From assembly GCF_014204515.1 (NCBI RefSeq), contig NZ_JACHLI010000007.1, forward strand, positions 124,001-188,000: DNA of 64,000 bases, written 5' to 3'. Shown one piece after another: positions 34,002-43,080 of the stretch (positions within the stretch are counted from its first letter, which is position 1; each line of letters begins with the position of its first letter). Source of the DNA: Pseudomonas nitroreducens. Lineage in GTDB: Bacteria > Pseudomonadota > Gammaproteobacteria > Pseudomonadales > Pseudomonadaceae. The notes beneath the pieces were generated by a model. That model saw nothing but the letters and a program-made list of their open reading frames with translations. It did not search any database and was not told where the DNA came from. Position numbers and translations under genes: made by a program.

Positions 34002-34901
34002 ATGCGTCTGATCGTGCAGAGTCTGCGTGAAAGCGGAGGACGCAATTTGCGTTGGTTGCTGGGACTGAGCATTGTCCTCGGCGGCGGTGTGCTGGTGGTC
34101 AATCACCTGATGTTGCTGGCGAGGCTATCCCTGTCTGCACCGATGTACCTGGCCCTGCACGGCGGCATGCTCTGCGCGCTTGGCACCGCCCTGGGGGCGG
34201 TGCCGGTGCTGCTGGTGCGCAGCATGCCGGCGCGCATCGCCGACGCCATGCTCGGCTTCGGCGCCGGAGTGATGCTGGCGGCCACCGCCTTTTCCCTGCT
34301 GCTGCCGGCGCTGGAGGCCGCGGAAGCCGCCGGCCGCCCGACCTGGCTAGCCTCGCTGCTGGTCAGCCTCGGCCTGGCCCTGGGAGCTTTCGGTCTCGCG
34401 GTGTTCGGGCGTGTGCTGGAGGACGCCCAGGCGAATATCCAGGGCGTCGCCGAAGGCCAGGTGCCGGCGCGCATCCTGCTGTTCGTCGCTGCCATCGTTC
34501 TGCACAACATTCCAGAGGGGATGGCTGTCGGGGTTGCCGCCGGCGGCGAAGTGCAGGGCGCGAGCGGCCTGGCACTAGGCATTGCGCTGCAGGACGTCCC
34601 CGAAGGACTGGCGATTGCGCTGGTGCTGGCAGGGGCCGGCGTCTCGCGCGGCAAGGCGGCATTGGCCGGTGCGGCTTCCGGGCTGGTCGAGCCGCTGTTC
34701 GCGGTGCTCTGCGCCTGGCTCATCGGTATCTCGCAGATGTTCCTGCCCTGGGGGCTGGCCGCGGCGGCCGGTGCGATGCTTTACGTGGTGGTGCGCGAGA
34801 TCATTCCCGAATCCCAGCGGCGCGGCCACGCGGCGCAGGCCACCCAGGGGCTGATCATCGGCTTCTGTCTGATGATGGTGCTGGATACGTCGCTGGGCTG
34901 A
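34002..34901 (+). CDS. ZIP-family metal transporter
   Basis: 299 residues with about eight membrane helices. The ZIP metal-site helices are visible as HNIPEGMAVGVAAGG (near residue 168) and ALQDVPEGLAIAL (near 197). The family moves zinc, iron or manganese into the cytoplasm. It begins 16 nt after sodA, so it may share the Fur-controlled transcript, which would suit uptake of manganese or zinc in iron limitation; this link is inference. Confidence 0.9.
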   Translation: MRLIVQSLRESGGRNLRWLLGLSIVLGGGVLVVNHLMLLARLSLSAPMYLALHGGMLCALGTALGAVPVLLVRSMPARIADAMLGFGAGVMLAATAFSLLLPALEAAEAAGRPTWLASLLVSLGLALGAFGLAVFGRVLEDAQANIQGVAEGQVPARILLFVAAIVLHNIPEGMAVGVAAGGEVQGASGLALGIALQDVPEGLAIALVLAGAGVSRGKAALAGAASGLVEPLFAVLCAWLIGISQMFLPWGLAAAAGAMLYVVVREIIPESQRRGHAAQATQGLIIGFCLMMVLDTSLG

Positions 34902-34913
34902 GGGCCCGGCGCG

Positions 34914-35186
34914 TCACTCGCCTTCGTCGAAGTAGTTGTTGATCAGCTCGACCAGCGCCTTCAGCGCTTCGTCTTCCTGCTCGCCTTCGGCGGCGAGGTG
35001 CAAGTTGGTGCCCTTGCCGGCCGCCAGCATCATCACAGCCATGATGCTCTTGCCGTCGACCGTGCTCTCGGGGTTGCGACCCACGCGCACCTGGCAGGGG
35101 AAACGACCCGCGACGCCGACGAATTTGGCCGCTGCACGGGCGTGCAGGCCAAGCTTGTTGATGATGGTGACTTCGAGGGCGGGCAT
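34914..35186 (-). CDS. ptsO: NPr, HPr-like phosphocarrier of the nitrogen PTS
   Basis: 90 residues. Phosphorylatable His15 sits in NKLGLHARAAAKFV, and the ESTVDGKSIMAVMMLAAGKG block is present. In pseudomonads this protein passes phosphate from PtsP to PtsN rather than to sugar permeases. It is the last gene of the rpoN-linked minus-strand cluster, 34 bp after rapZ. Often annotated ptsH. Confidence 0.93.
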   Translation of the reverse strand: MPALEVTIINKLGLHARAAAKFVGVAGRFPCQVRVGRNPESTVDGKSIMAVMMLAAGKGTNLHLAAEGEQEDEALKALVELINNYFDEGE

Positions 35187-35220
35187 CGCGAGGGGCTGTC
35201 CTTTTGTTGTCTGTCGCTGC

Positions 35221-36078
35221 TTAGCTCAGGTCGCGGTGGCGAATCTGTACGTTGGTGAGGGTTTCCTTGAGGGCCTGACCGATGCGCTCGGCAATATAGG
35301 TCGAGCGATGCTGGCCGCCGGTACAACCGATGGCGATGGTCACATAGGCCCGGTTGCTCGCGGCGAAGCGCGGCAGCCACTTGTTCAGGTAGGCAAGGAT
35401 ATCCTGGTACATCTCCTCGACGTCCGGTTGTGCCGCCAGGTACTCCTGGACCTCCACTTCCAGCCCGGTGTGCTCGCGCAGCTCAGGCTTCCAGTAGGGG
35501 TTGGGCAGGCAGCGCACGTCGAACACCAGGTCGGCGTCCACCGGCATGCCGCGCTTGAAGCCGAAGGATTCGACCAGGAACGCCGTGCCCAGTTCGGGCT
35601 TGTTCAGCAGGCGCAGCTTGAGCACGTCGCGCAGCTGGTAGAGGTTCAGGTTGGTGGTGTTGAGCTTGAGATCGGCCAGGTCGGCGATCGGCGCCAGAAG
35701 GTTGGTCTCGTCGGCGATGGCTTCGGCCAGCGAGCGGGTATCGGTGGTCAGCGGGTGGCGCCGGCGGGTCTCGGAAAAGCGCTTGAGCAGCGTTTCATCA
35801 TCGGCATCGAGGTACAGCACGTCGCACTGGATGTGCTTGTCGCGGGCTTCCTGCAGCAGCTCGGGGAAGCGTTGCAGCTGGCTGGGCAGGTTGCGCGCGT
35901 CGATGGAGACGGCGACCTGCGGGTGCAGCAGCTCGGTGTGCAGCAGGGCGCGCTGGGCCAGGTCCGGAAGGAGGCTGGCCGGCAGGTTGTCGATGCAGTA
36001 GAAGCCGTTGTCTTCGAGCACGTTGAGCGCGGTGCTCTTGCCCGAGCCGGATCTCCCACTGACGATGATCAGGCGCAT
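35221..36078 (-). CDS. rapZ: RNase adapter protein RapZ
   Basis: 285 residues. N-terminal Walker A GRSGSGKSTAL (residues 8-18) and the C-terminal CTGGQHRSTYIAERI block that binds glucosamine-6-phosphate in E. coli. In enterobacteria RapZ targets the sRNA GlmZ for RNase E; pseudomonads lack an obvious GlmZ, so the target here is unknown. It starts 2 nt after ptsN. Confidence 0.95.
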   Translation of the reverse strand: MRLIIVSGRSGSGKSTALNVLEDNGFYCIDNLPASLLPDLAQRALLHTELLHPQVAVSIDARNLPSQLQRFPELLQEARDKHIQCDVLYLDADDETLLKRFSETRRRHPLTTDTRSLAEAIADETNLLAPIADLADLKLNTTNLNLYQLRDVLKLRLLNKPELGTAFLVESFGFKRGMPVDADLVFDVRCLPNPYWKPELREHTGLEVEVQEYLAAQPDVEEMYQDILAYLNKWLPRFAASNRAYVTIAIGCTGGQHRSTYIAERIGQALKETLTNVQIRHRDLS

Positions 36079-36080
36079 GC

Positions 36081-36548
36081 TCAGTGCCCGTTATTCTGGA
36101 AGTCCACGACGATCCGGTACAGGTCCTCGCCGTTGGCGGCGTGGCGCAGGCGGTCGCGGACGTCGGAGCGGTCGAGCATGGAGGCGATCTGCCGCAGCAG
36201 TTCCAGGTGTTCCTCGGTCGCCGCCTCGGGCACCAGCAGCACGAACACCAGGTCGACCGGCGCGCCGTCGAGGGCGTCGAAGTCCACCGGGTGATCCAGG
36301 TGCAGGATGGCGCTGATCGGCGACTGGCAGCCGGGCAGGCGGCAGTGCGGAATCGCGATGCCGTTGCCGAAGCCGGTGGAGCCCAGGCGCTCCCGGGCCA
36401 CCAGGCTGTCGAAGATGTCTTGGGAATCGAAACCCGGCAGCTCGCGAGCCACCAGGTTGGCGATTTGTTCGAGGACGCGTTTCTTGCTGCCGCCCGGCAC
36501 GTTCACCAGGGAACGGCCGGGGGTCAGGATTTGCTCAAGTCGGATCAT
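36081..36548 (-). CDS. ptsN: Nitrogen regulatory IIA protein PtsN
   Basis: 155 residues, PTS EIIA-2 fold. The active-site His68 lies in GNGIAIPHCRLPG. In P. putida and P. aeruginosa PtsN modulates sigma-54 promoters, potassium transport and carbon/nitrogen balance according to its phosphorylation. It lies between hpf and rapZ in the rpoN cluster. Confidence 0.95.
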   Translation of the reverse strand: MIRLEQILTPGRSLVNVPGGSKKRVLEQIANLVARELPGFDSQDIFDSLVARERLGSTGFGNGIAIPHCRLPGCQSPISAILHLDHPVDFDALDGAPVDLVFVLLVPEAATEEHLELLRQIASMLDRSDVRDRLRHAANGEDLYRIVVDFQNNGH

Positions 36549-36557
36549 AGAGAGGGG

Positions 36558-36866
36558 TTAACGAACACCGACACCTTGCTGGCGTTCGAGGTACTTTTCC
36601 TTGTGCTTGATCAGTTGGCGGTCGAGTTTGTCGGTGAGCAGGTCGATGGCCGCGTACATGTCTTCATGTTCCGCGCAGGCCACCACTTCGCCACCGGCGA
36701 TGTGGAGGGTGGCTTCAATTTTCTGCTTCAGCTTTTCGACCTCCATGATGACCTGAACATTGGTGATCTTGTCGAAGTGGCGCTCCAGCCGGCTCAGTTT
36801 CTCGCCGACATAGTCGCGCAGGGCGTCGGTCACATCCAGTTGATGTCCACTGATGTTGACTTGCAT
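36558..36866 (-). CDS. hpf: Ribosome hibernation promoting factor, short form
   Basis: 102 residues, the short HPF/YhbH form: MQVNISGHQLDVTDALRDYV, KITNVQVIMEVEK, and the acidic/basic pattern HEDMYAAIDLLTDKLDRQL. It binds the 30S decoding centre during stationary phase and promotes 100S dimers. In P. aeruginosa it is needed for ribosome preservation in starvation. A ribosome-binding site AAGGAGAAAG precedes the start. It is 77 bp behind rpoN. Confidence 0.95.
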   Translation of the reverse strand: MQVNISGHQLDVTDALRDYVGEKLSRLERHFDKITNVQVIMEVEKLKQKIEATLHIAGGEVVACAEHEDMYAAIDLLTDKLDRQLIKHKEKYLERQQGVGVR

Positions 36867-36943
36867 ACCGCTTTCTCCTTGTTGCCGTGTGTAAGTGGCA
36901 GGTTAGGTGGCCTGCCGCCGGAACACTTTGGCGTGGATCAACG

Positions 36944-38449
36944 TCATACCAGTCGCTTGCGTTCGCTGGAGGGAGAGATTCCTAGGGACTCCCGGTACTT
37001 GGCGACGGTGCGACGTGCCACTTGAATGCCCTGTGCCTCCAGTAAACCAGCGATCTTGCTGTCACTCAATGGCTTTTTCGGACTTTCCGCCGCGACCAGT
37101 TTCTTGATGATCGCGCGGATGGCGGTGGACGAGCATTCGCCGCCTTCGGAGGTGCTGACGTGGCTGGAGAAGAAATATTTCAGCTCGAAGATGCCACGCG
37201 GCGTGTGCATGAACTTCTGCGTGGTGACGCGGGAGATGGTCGACTCGTGCATGCCCACCGCTTCGGCGATGTCATGCAGGACCAGCGGTTTCATCGCTTC
37301 CTCGCCGTATTCGAGGAAGCCGCGCTGGTGCTCGACGATCTGCGTCGCCACCTTCATCAGCGTCTCGTTGCGGCTCTGCAGGCTCTTGATGAACCAGCGC
37401 GCCTCCTGCAACTGGTTGCGCATGAAGGTGTTGTCGGCGCTGGAATCGGCGCGGCGCACCAGGCCCGCGTACTGCGAATTCACTCGTAGGCGCGGCACCG
37501 CTTCCTGGTTCAGCTCCACCAGCCAGCGTTCGTTATGTTTCCGAACGATGACATCCGGCACCACGTATTCGGCTTCACCGGACTCGATCTGCGAGCCGGG
37601 ACGCGGGTGCAGCGACTGGATCAGCTCGATGGTTTCGCGCAGCTCGTCTTCCTTGAGCTTCATGCGGCGCATCAGCTGGGTGTAGTCGCGGCTGCCGAGC
37701 AGGTCCAGGTGGTCGCTGACCAGGCGGATGGCCTCGGCCTGCAGGTAGGTCTTGGCCGGCATCTGGCGCAACTGCAGCAGCAGGCATTCACGCAGGTTGC
37801 GCGCGCCGACGCCGGCCGGTTCGAGCTGCTGCACGCGGCGCAGGACGACTTCCACCTCGTCCATCTCCACGCCGAGCTCGGGGTCGATGGAGGCGAGGAT
37901 GTCGTCGAGGGATTCGTCGAGGTAACCGTCATCGGTGATGCCGTCGATGATGCTCAGGGCGATCAGGCGGTCGGTATCGGACATCGGCAGGAGGTTGAGC
38001 TGCCACAGCAGGTGGCTCTGCAGGCTTTCGCCGGCGGAGGTGCGGGAGGTGAAATCCCACTCGTCGTCATCGTTGCTGGGCAGGCTGCTGGCGCTGGTCT
38101 GGTAGATGTCTTCCCAGGCGGTGTCGACCGGCAGTTCGTTGGGGATGCGTTCGGCCCACTGGTCTTCGTCGATGCTGTCGACGTTGTTGGGCGTGGAGCT
38201 CTCCTGGAAGTTGTCCTGGGAGCTGCTGGTGCTGCCGTTGGTAGCCGATTCGGCGCCGTCGGCCATGGGGTCGCTGTTGTCGAAGTCCTCGCCTTCTTCC
38301 TGGCGCTCCAGCATCGGGTTGGACTCCAGGGCTTCCTGGATTTCCTGTTGGAGGTCCAGCGTGGACAGCTGGAGCAGTCGGATGGCCTGTTGCAGCTGCG
38401 GAGTCATCGTCAGCTGCTGGCCCATCTTGAGGACTAGCGATGGTTTCAT
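36944..38449 (-). CDS. rpoN: RNA polymerase sigma-54 factor
   Basis: 501 residues. Region I is Gln/Leu-rich (MKPSLVLKMGQQLTMTPQLQ), region II acidic (residues about 50-120), and the C-terminal DNA-binding part ends with the RpoN box ARRTVAKYRE. It directs -24/-12 promoters that require AAA+ activators (nitrogen use, motility, alginate and others). The start at 38449 is set by the invariant MKPSL N-terminus; 11 further in-frame residues upstream are not conserved. Confidence 0.97.
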   Translation of the reverse strand: MKPSLVLKMGQQLTMTPQLQQAIRLLQLSTLDLQQEIQEALESNPMLERQEEGEDFDNSDPMADGAESATNGSTSSSQDNFQESSTPNNVDSIDEDQWAERIPNELPVDTAWEDIYQTSASSLPSNDDDEWDFTSRTSAGESLQSHLLWQLNLLPMSDTDRLIALSIIDGITDDGYLDESLDDILASIDPELGVEMDEVEVVLRRVQQLEPAGVGARNLRECLLLQLRQMPAKTYLQAEAIRLVSDHLDLLGSRDYTQLMRRMKLKEDELRETIELIQSLHPRPGSQIESGEAEYVVPDVIVRKHNERWLVELNQEAVPRLRVNSQYAGLVRRADSSADNTFMRNQLQEARWFIKSLQSRNETLMKVATQIVEHQRGFLEYGEEAMKPLVLHDIAEAVGMHESTISRVTTQKFMHTPRGIFELKYFFSSHVSTSEGGECSSTAIRAIIKKLVAAESPKKPLSDSKIAGLLEAQGIQVARRTVAKYRESLGISPSSERKRLV

Positions 38450-38672
38450 GGCTGGAACTTGGCACCTTGTTCGCTGGCGCAAAGCGCGCCATATCCACGA
38501 CTACGGACGCCAGGGCGCCGCGAGGAAGCAAATTATATGCCTGAGTTTGGACGCTTTGCCTAGGCCCTGTCGACCTTTCGTTACAACCCGGTTGCGCCAG
38601 GGTAGTCCAGGCAGGCGGATACGTCGCGGAATGGCCGACGGGCCGCGCCACGCGTGGGGGAGGGATGGAGCT

Positions 38673-38695
38673 GCCGCGCCCAGGCCGGGCGCGGC
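38673..38695 (-). terminator. Strong hairpin between lptB and rpoN
   Basis: GCCGCGCCC and GGGCGCGGC form a perfect 9-bp GC-rich stem with a 5-nt loop, 10 bp downstream of the lptB stop in the direction of transcription. There is no U-tract, so it may attenuate or process read-through into rpoN instead of ending transcription outright. Confidence 0.45.
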
Positions 38696-38704
38696 CAGGT
38701 GCGC

Positions 38705-39430
38705 TTAGAGGCGGAACTCGTGGCCCAGGTAGACTTCCTTCACCAGGTCGTTGGCGAGGATGCTCTCGGCGCTGCCTTCGGCGATCAGCTGACCGTCGTT
38801 GACGATGTACGCCGTTTCGCAGATATCCAGGGTCTCGCGGACGTTGTGGTCGGTGATCAGTACACCGATGCCCTTGGCCTTGAGGTGGTGGATGATCTGC
38901 TTGATGTCGCCCACGGAGATCGGGTCGACGCCGGCGAAGGGTTCGTCGAGCAGGATGAACTTCGGCGAGCTGGCCAGGGCGCGGGCGATTTCCACGCGGC
39001 GGCGTTCACCACCGGACAGGCTCATGCCGAGGTTGTCGCGGATGTGGTGGATGTGGAACTCCTCGAGCAGGCTTTCCAGGGCTTCCTGGCGACCGGCGCG
39101 ATCGAGGTCGCTGCGGGTTTCCAGGATCGCGCCGATGTTGTCCGCCACCGACAGCTTGCGGAAGATCGAGGCTTCCTGCGGCAGGTAGCCGATGCCGGCG
39201 CGGGCGCGGCCATGCATGGGCAGGTGGGTGACGTCCTGCTCGTCGATGCGCACGATGCCCTGATCGGCGCGCACCAGGCCGACGATCATGTAGAAGCAGG
39301 TGGTCTTGCCCGCTCCGTTGGGACCGAGCAGGCCGACGATCTGCCCGCTCTCGATGCTCATGCTGACATCGCGGACGACTTGCCGGCTCTTGTAGCTCTT
39401 GGCGAGGTGCTGGGCGGTGAGGGTAGCCAT
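38705..39430 (-). CDS. lptB: LPS export ABC transporter ATPase LptB
   Basis: 241 residues. Walker A GPNGAGKTTCFYMIVG, ABC signature LSGGERRRVEIARAL, Walker B FILLDEPFAGVDP, and H-loop TDHNV. LptB drives LptFG to extract LPS from the inner membrane and push it along LptC-LptA to the outer membrane. Its start overlaps the lptA stop by one base. Confidence 0.97.
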   Translation of the reverse strand: MATLTAQHLAKSYKSRQVVRDVSMSIESGQIVGLLGPNGAGKTTCFYMIVGLVRADQGIVRIDEQDVTHLPMHGRARAGIGYLPQEASIFRKLSVADNIGAILETRSDLDRAGRQEALESLLEEFHIHHIRDNLGMSLSGGERRRVEIARALASSPKFILLDEPFAGVDPISVGDIKQIIHHLKAKGIGVLITDHNVRETLDICETAYIVNDGQLIAEGSAESILANDLVKEVYLGHEFRL

Positions 39431-39966
39431 TACTGCGCTTGATCCTGCTTCTTCTTCGGCTGGATGACCATGTCGATACGCGGGCGCGGGGTGGTCACCT
39501 GGGAGCCGGTGGCGCGGCCTGCGTTGACGATCTGGCGCTGGGTGTCATAGACGATCTTCTCGCCTTCGAAGGTGTTGCCTTCCTGGATCACCTTGGCCTG
39601 GTCGATCAGCACGACGCGGTTCTGGGTGACGAAGTACTGGATCGTCAGGCCGTAGGCCTGGGTGATCTGCTTGTCCGGCGCCGGCTTCTGCTCGAAGTAG
39701 GCAGGCTTGCCGACCGAGGTGACGACCTCGATGTCGCCGTTCTTGTTCTGCTTGAGCGTAACGGTGTTGCCGGTCAGCTTCATGCTGCCCTGGGTCACTA
39801 CCACGTCGCCGCGATAGACGGCCACGCCCTGCTTGTCATCCAGTTCGGCGCTGTCGGCCTGGACGCGGATAGGCTGTTCCCGGTCGGTGGGAAGTGCCCA
39901 GGCGGCAGAGCTGCCAATGGCGGCAACGAGGCTGAAGAAAAGGGGGAGGGTGTTAACGAGCCTCAT
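39430..39966 (-). CDS. lptA: Periplasmic LPS-bridge protein LptA (LptH)
   Basis: 178 residues. Signal peptide MRLVNTLPLFFSLVAAIGSS with cleavage after AWA, then the OstA/LptA beta-jellyroll (VQADSAELDDKQGVAVYRGDV, GSMKLTGNTV, VLIDQAKVIQEGNTFEGEKIVYD). In P. aeruginosa this protein is called LptH. It forms the periplasmic bridge for LPS transport. It overlaps lptC by 14 bp. Confidence 0.95.
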   Translation of the reverse strand: MRLVNTLPLFFSLVAAIGSSAAWALPTDREQPIRVQADSAELDDKQGVAVYRGDVVVTQGSMKLTGNTVTLKQNKNGDIEVVTSVGKPAYFEQKPAPDKQITQAYGLTIQYFVTQNRVVLIDQAKVIQEGNTFEGEKIVYDTQRQIVNAGRATGSQVTTPRPRIDMVIQPKKKQDQAQ

Positions 39967-40525
39967 GCTGACCTCTTACGTTGGACAGCAGGAGCATCCG
40001 GCTGTCTTTCAGATACGCTTTCATGCCGACGGCCGTGGTCACACCGTTGGGTTCGGTGATCTTCACGGGTTGCTCTGTCTGCGCATAGTCCTTGTCTGGG
40101 AACACCGTCATGCGGGTAGTGTTGAGCAGGAGGGTGCGGTTCTGCGAGTCGGTGCGCGCAACGCGCACGTCATCGATCAGTTCGACTTCCTTGCCTTCCG
40201 GGCCCACCTCGGCGCGAACGCTCTGGACATGCCACGGCTGCGGCTCGTTCTCCCGGTGGAAGTAGAGGTCCGGCGTGGTGACCAGGGTCATATCGGTTGC
40301 TTTCAGGTGTTCGAGCTTGTCGGCGGTCATCTCGTAGGCGAGGGAACCGTCGACGCGGTACTGAACGCTCTTGGCGTTCACCACGTAGAAATCGATGGAA
40401 TCGCTGGTCTGCGACTTGAGCTGGCGTTCGCTGAAGTCCAGGCGCACGTTCCAGTAGTAGCCCAGGGCGATCAGCCCGATGGCGATCAGGGCGAGCAGTA
40501 GCTTCTGGCGGAGTGTCTTGGGCAT
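39953..40525 (-). CDS. lptC: LPS export protein LptC
   Basis: 190 residues. One N-terminal membrane anchor (LLLALIAIGLIALGYYW) then a periplasmic LptC jellyroll (DFYVVNAKSVQYRVDGSLAYEMTADKLEHL). It hands LPS from LptBFG to LptA. It begins 8 nt after kdsC and overlaps lptA. Confidence 0.94.
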   Translation of the reverse strand: MPKTLRQKLLLALIAIGLIALGYYWNVRLDFSERQLKSQTSDSIDFYVVNAKSVQYRVDGSLAYEMTADKLEHLKATDMTLVTTPDLYFHRENEPQPWHVQSVRAEVGPEGKEVELIDDVRVARTDSQNRTLLLNTTRMTVFPDKDYAQTEQPVKITEPNGVTTAVGMKAYLKDSRMLLLSNVRGQHEAR

Positions 40526-40533
40526 GTTCGGCT

Positions 40534-41058
40534 CTAGAGGTACGCGCTCTGGGCGGCTTCGAGATTGCCCTGGGCGCGCAGGATCAGTTCGCAGAACTCG
40601 CGCGCGGCGCCTTCGCCGCCACGAGCCTGGGTCACGCCGTCGGCGTGCTGGCGCACGAACGCGTCGGCGCTGGCGACCGCCATGCCCAGGCCGGCACGGC
40701 GGATGGCCGGCAGGTCAGGCAGGTCGTCGCCCAGGTACGCGACTTCCTCATAGCCTAGACCGAGTTGCGCGAGCAGCTCGTCCAGCGCTACCAGCTTGTC
40801 CTCGCGGCCCTGGTACAGGTGGTTGATGCCCAGGTTCTGCGCGCGGCGCTCGACCACCGGGCTGGAGCGACCGGTGATGATCGCGGTGCGCACACCGGAG
40901 TTCATCAGCATCTTGATGCCCTGGCCGTCCAGGGTATTGAAGGTCTTGAACTCACCGCCATCGGGCAGGAAGTAGAGCTTGCCGTCGGTGAGCACGCCGT
41001 CGACGTCGAACACCGCCAGGCGTACCGCCTTCGCGCGTTGCAGCAGGTCTGCGGTCAT
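40534..41058 (-). CDS. kdsC: 3-deoxy-D-manno-octulosonate-8-phosphate phosphatase KdsC
   Basis: 174 residues. HAD-superfamily motif I FDVDGVLTDG near residue 17, motif II IITGRSS, motif III Lys (EDKLVALDELL) and motif IV YLGDDLPDLPA. It removes phosphate from KDO-8-P in the synthesis of the LPS inner core. Directly abuts kdsD, in the usual kdsD-kdsC-lptCAB order. Confidence 0.96.
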   Translation of the reverse strand: MTADLLQRAKAVRLAVFDVDGVLTDGKLYFLPDGGEFKTFNTLDGQGIKMLMNSGVRTAIITGRSSPVVERRAQNLGINHLYQGREDKLVALDELLAQLGLGYEEVAYLGDDLPDLPAIRRAGLGMAVASADAFVRQHADGVTQARGGEGAAREFCELILRAQGNLEAAQSAYL

Positions 41059-42033
41059 TCAGATGACTCCCGCGCGGGTCAGGTCGTGGACATGCAGCAC
41101 GCCGACCGGATGTTCCTTGTCGTCGACCACCACCAGCACGTTGATCTTGTGGTCGTCCATGATCTTCAGGGCTTCGGCGGCGAGCATGTCCGGGCGGGCG
41201 GTCTTGCCGTGCACGGTCATCACCTGGTCGATGGTCACCTGGCGCACGTCCAGGCCCTTGTCCAGGGTGCGACGCAGGTCACCGTCGGTGAATACGCCGG
41301 CGAGGCGGCCGTCTGCGCCGAGGATGATGGTCATGCCCAGGCCCTTGCGGGTCATTTCCAGCAGTGCGCCGCTGAGCGAAGTGCCGGGGGAGACCTGCGG
41401 CAATGCTTCACCCACGTGCATGATGTTTTCCACTTTCAGCAACAGTCGGCGGCCCAGGGCGCCGCCCGGATGCGAGAAGGCGAAGTCTTCGGCGGTGAAG
41501 CCGCGGGCTTCCAGCAGGGCGATGGCGAGGGCGTCGCCGAGCACCAGGGAGACCGTGGTGGAGGAGGTCGGCGCCAGATTCAGCGAGCAGGCTTCGTGCT
41601 CCACGCTGGCGTCCAGGTTGACCGCGGCGGCCTTGGCCAGCGGCGACTCGGCATTGCCGGTCATGCTGATCAGGGTGATGCCCAGGCGCTTGATCAGCGG
41701 CAGCAGGGTGATGATTTCCGCGGTGGAACCGGAGTTGGAGAGCGCCAGGACCACGTCGTCCTTGGTGATCATGCCCATGTCGCCGTGGCTGGCCTCGGCC
41801 GGATGGACGAAGAACGAGGGGGTGCCGGTGCTGGCCAGGGTCGCCGCGATCTTGCGGGCGATGTGCCCCGACTTGCCCATGCCGACCACCACCACGCGGC
41901 CCTTGCAGTCGAGCATCAGCTCGCAGGCGAGGGAAAAATTGGCGCCGATGCGCGGCAGCAGGGCGTCCACCGAGTCGCGCTCGAGGCGGATGGTGCGCTG
42001 TGCCGACTGGATGAATTCGTGATTCTGGCTCAT
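41059..42033 (-). CDS. kdsD: D-arabinose 5-phosphate isomerase KdsD
   Basis: 324 residues. N-terminal SIS domain (GRVVVVGMGKSGHIARKIAATLASTGTPS; LALSNSGSTAEI) and two C-terminal CBS domains (about residues 205-324, ending VGVLHVHDLTRAGVI). It converts ribulose-5-P to arabinose-5-P, the first step to KDO. The start at 42033 matches the conserved MSQNHEFIQSAQR; the reading frame continues open antisense to mlaF but that is not coding. First gene of the minus-strand cluster, divergent from mlaF. Confidence 0.96.
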   Translation of the reverse strand: MSQNHEFIQSAQRTIRLERDSVDALLPRIGANFSLACELMLDCKGRVVVVGMGKSGHIARKIAATLASTGTPSFFVHPAEASHGDMGMITKDDVVLALSNSGSTAEIITLLPLIKRLGITLISMTGNAESPLAKAAAVNLDASVEHEACSLNLAPTSSTTVSLVLGDALAIALLEARGFTAEDFAFSHPGGALGRRLLLKVENIMHVGEALPQVSPGTSLSGALLEMTRKGLGMTIILGADGRLAGVFTDGDLRRTLDKGLDVRQVTIDQVMTVHGKTARPDMLAAEALKIMDDHKINVLVVVDDKEHPVGVLHVHDLTRAGVI

Positions 42034-42158
42034 GTTCCAAAGGCGTGGGGCGAAATGAAGTGCGAGATTATAACGGGAAAGCGGGTCCGGCTTCACCACA
42101 GACATCTCATGTTGACCGCATTTTGCTGAACTGAGCCTTAACAGCGCCTTAGCAGCCC

Positions 42159-42188
42159 TTGGGGCGGGCCTTGGCGGGGTGTTATAGT
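42159..42188 (+). promoter_or_regulatory. Putative sigma-70 promoter of the mla operon
   Basis: TTGGGG (42159-42164) and TATAGT (42183-42188) are spaced by 18 bp in the kdsD/mlaF divergent region, 83 bp before the mlaF ATG. The -10 box is good (5 of 6) and the -35 weak (3 of 6). Confidence 0.4.
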
Positions 42189-42270
42189 TCGCGGCCGTTC
42201 GGCCTGTCGCGCCGTGTGTCTGCCGTGAGACAGACGGAGCAAGGGACAGTGCCGTGATGAAAGGAGTTCT

Positions 42271-43080
42271 ATGAGCACCAATGACCAATACGCGGTCGAG
42301 CTGAAGGGCCTGAGCTTCAAGCGTGGCGCGCGTACGATTTTCGACAACGTGGACATCCGCATTCCACGCGGCAAGGTCACCGGGATCATGGGGCCGTCGG
42401 GCTGTGGCAAGACCACCCTGTTGCGGCTGATCGCCGCCCAGCTGCGTCCGTCGAAGGGCGAGGTGTGGGTCAACGGCCAGAACCTCCCGAGCCTGGGACG
42501 CAGCGACCTGTTCGACATGCGCAAGCAGTTCGGCGTGCTGTTCCAGAGCGGCGCGCTGTTCACCGACCTGAACGTCTACGAGAACGTCGCCTTCCCGCTG
42601 CGGGTGCACACCGAACTGCCCGACGAGATGATCCGCGACATCGTCCTGATGAAGCTGCAGGCCGTGGGCCTGCGCGGGGCGGTGGAGCTGATGCCGGACG
42701 AGCTGTCCGGCGGCATGAAGCGCCGCGTGGCGCTGGCCCGCGCCATCGCGCTGGACCCGCAGATCCTCATGTACGACGAGCCCTTCGTCGGCCAGGACCC
42801 GATCGCCATGGGCGTGCTGGTGCGCCTGATCCGCCTGCTCAACGACGCCCTGGGCATCACCAGCATCGTGGTCTCCCACGACCTGGCGGAGACCGCGAGC
42901 ATCGCCGACTACATCTATATCGTCGGCGACGGCCGTGTGCTCGGCCATGGCACGCCTGATCAGCTCAAGGGTCTGGACGATCCCCGCGTGCGCCAGTTCA
43001 TGAAGGGCATCCCGGACGGCCCGGTGCCGTTCCACTATCCTGCCCGCGATTACCGCGCCGATCTGCTGGGAGAACGCTGA
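42271..43080 (+). CDS. mlaF: Phospholipid transport ABC ATPase MlaF
   Basis: 269 residues. Walker A GPSGCGKTTLLRLIA, signature LSGGMKRRVALARAI, Walker B ILMYDEPFVGQDP, H-loop VSHDL. With MlaE, MlaD and MlaB it forms the inner-membrane complex that moves phospholipids between MlaC and the inner membrane, keeping lipid asymmetry of the outer membrane. The stop overlaps the mlaE start (TGATG-type overlap). Confidence 0.96.
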   Translation: MSTNDQYAVELKGLSFKRGARTIFDNVDIRIPRGKVTGIMGPSGCGKTTLLRLIAAQLRPSKGEVWVNGQNLPSLGRSDLFDMRKQFGVLFQSGALFTDLNVYENVAFPLRVHTELPDEMIRDIVLMKLQAVGLRGAVELMPDELSGGMKRRVALARAIALDPQILMYDEPFVGQDPIAMGVLVRLIRLLNDALGITSIVVSHDLAETASIADYIYIVGDGRVLGHGTPDQLKGLDDPRVRQFMKGIPDGPVPFHYPARDYRADLLGER

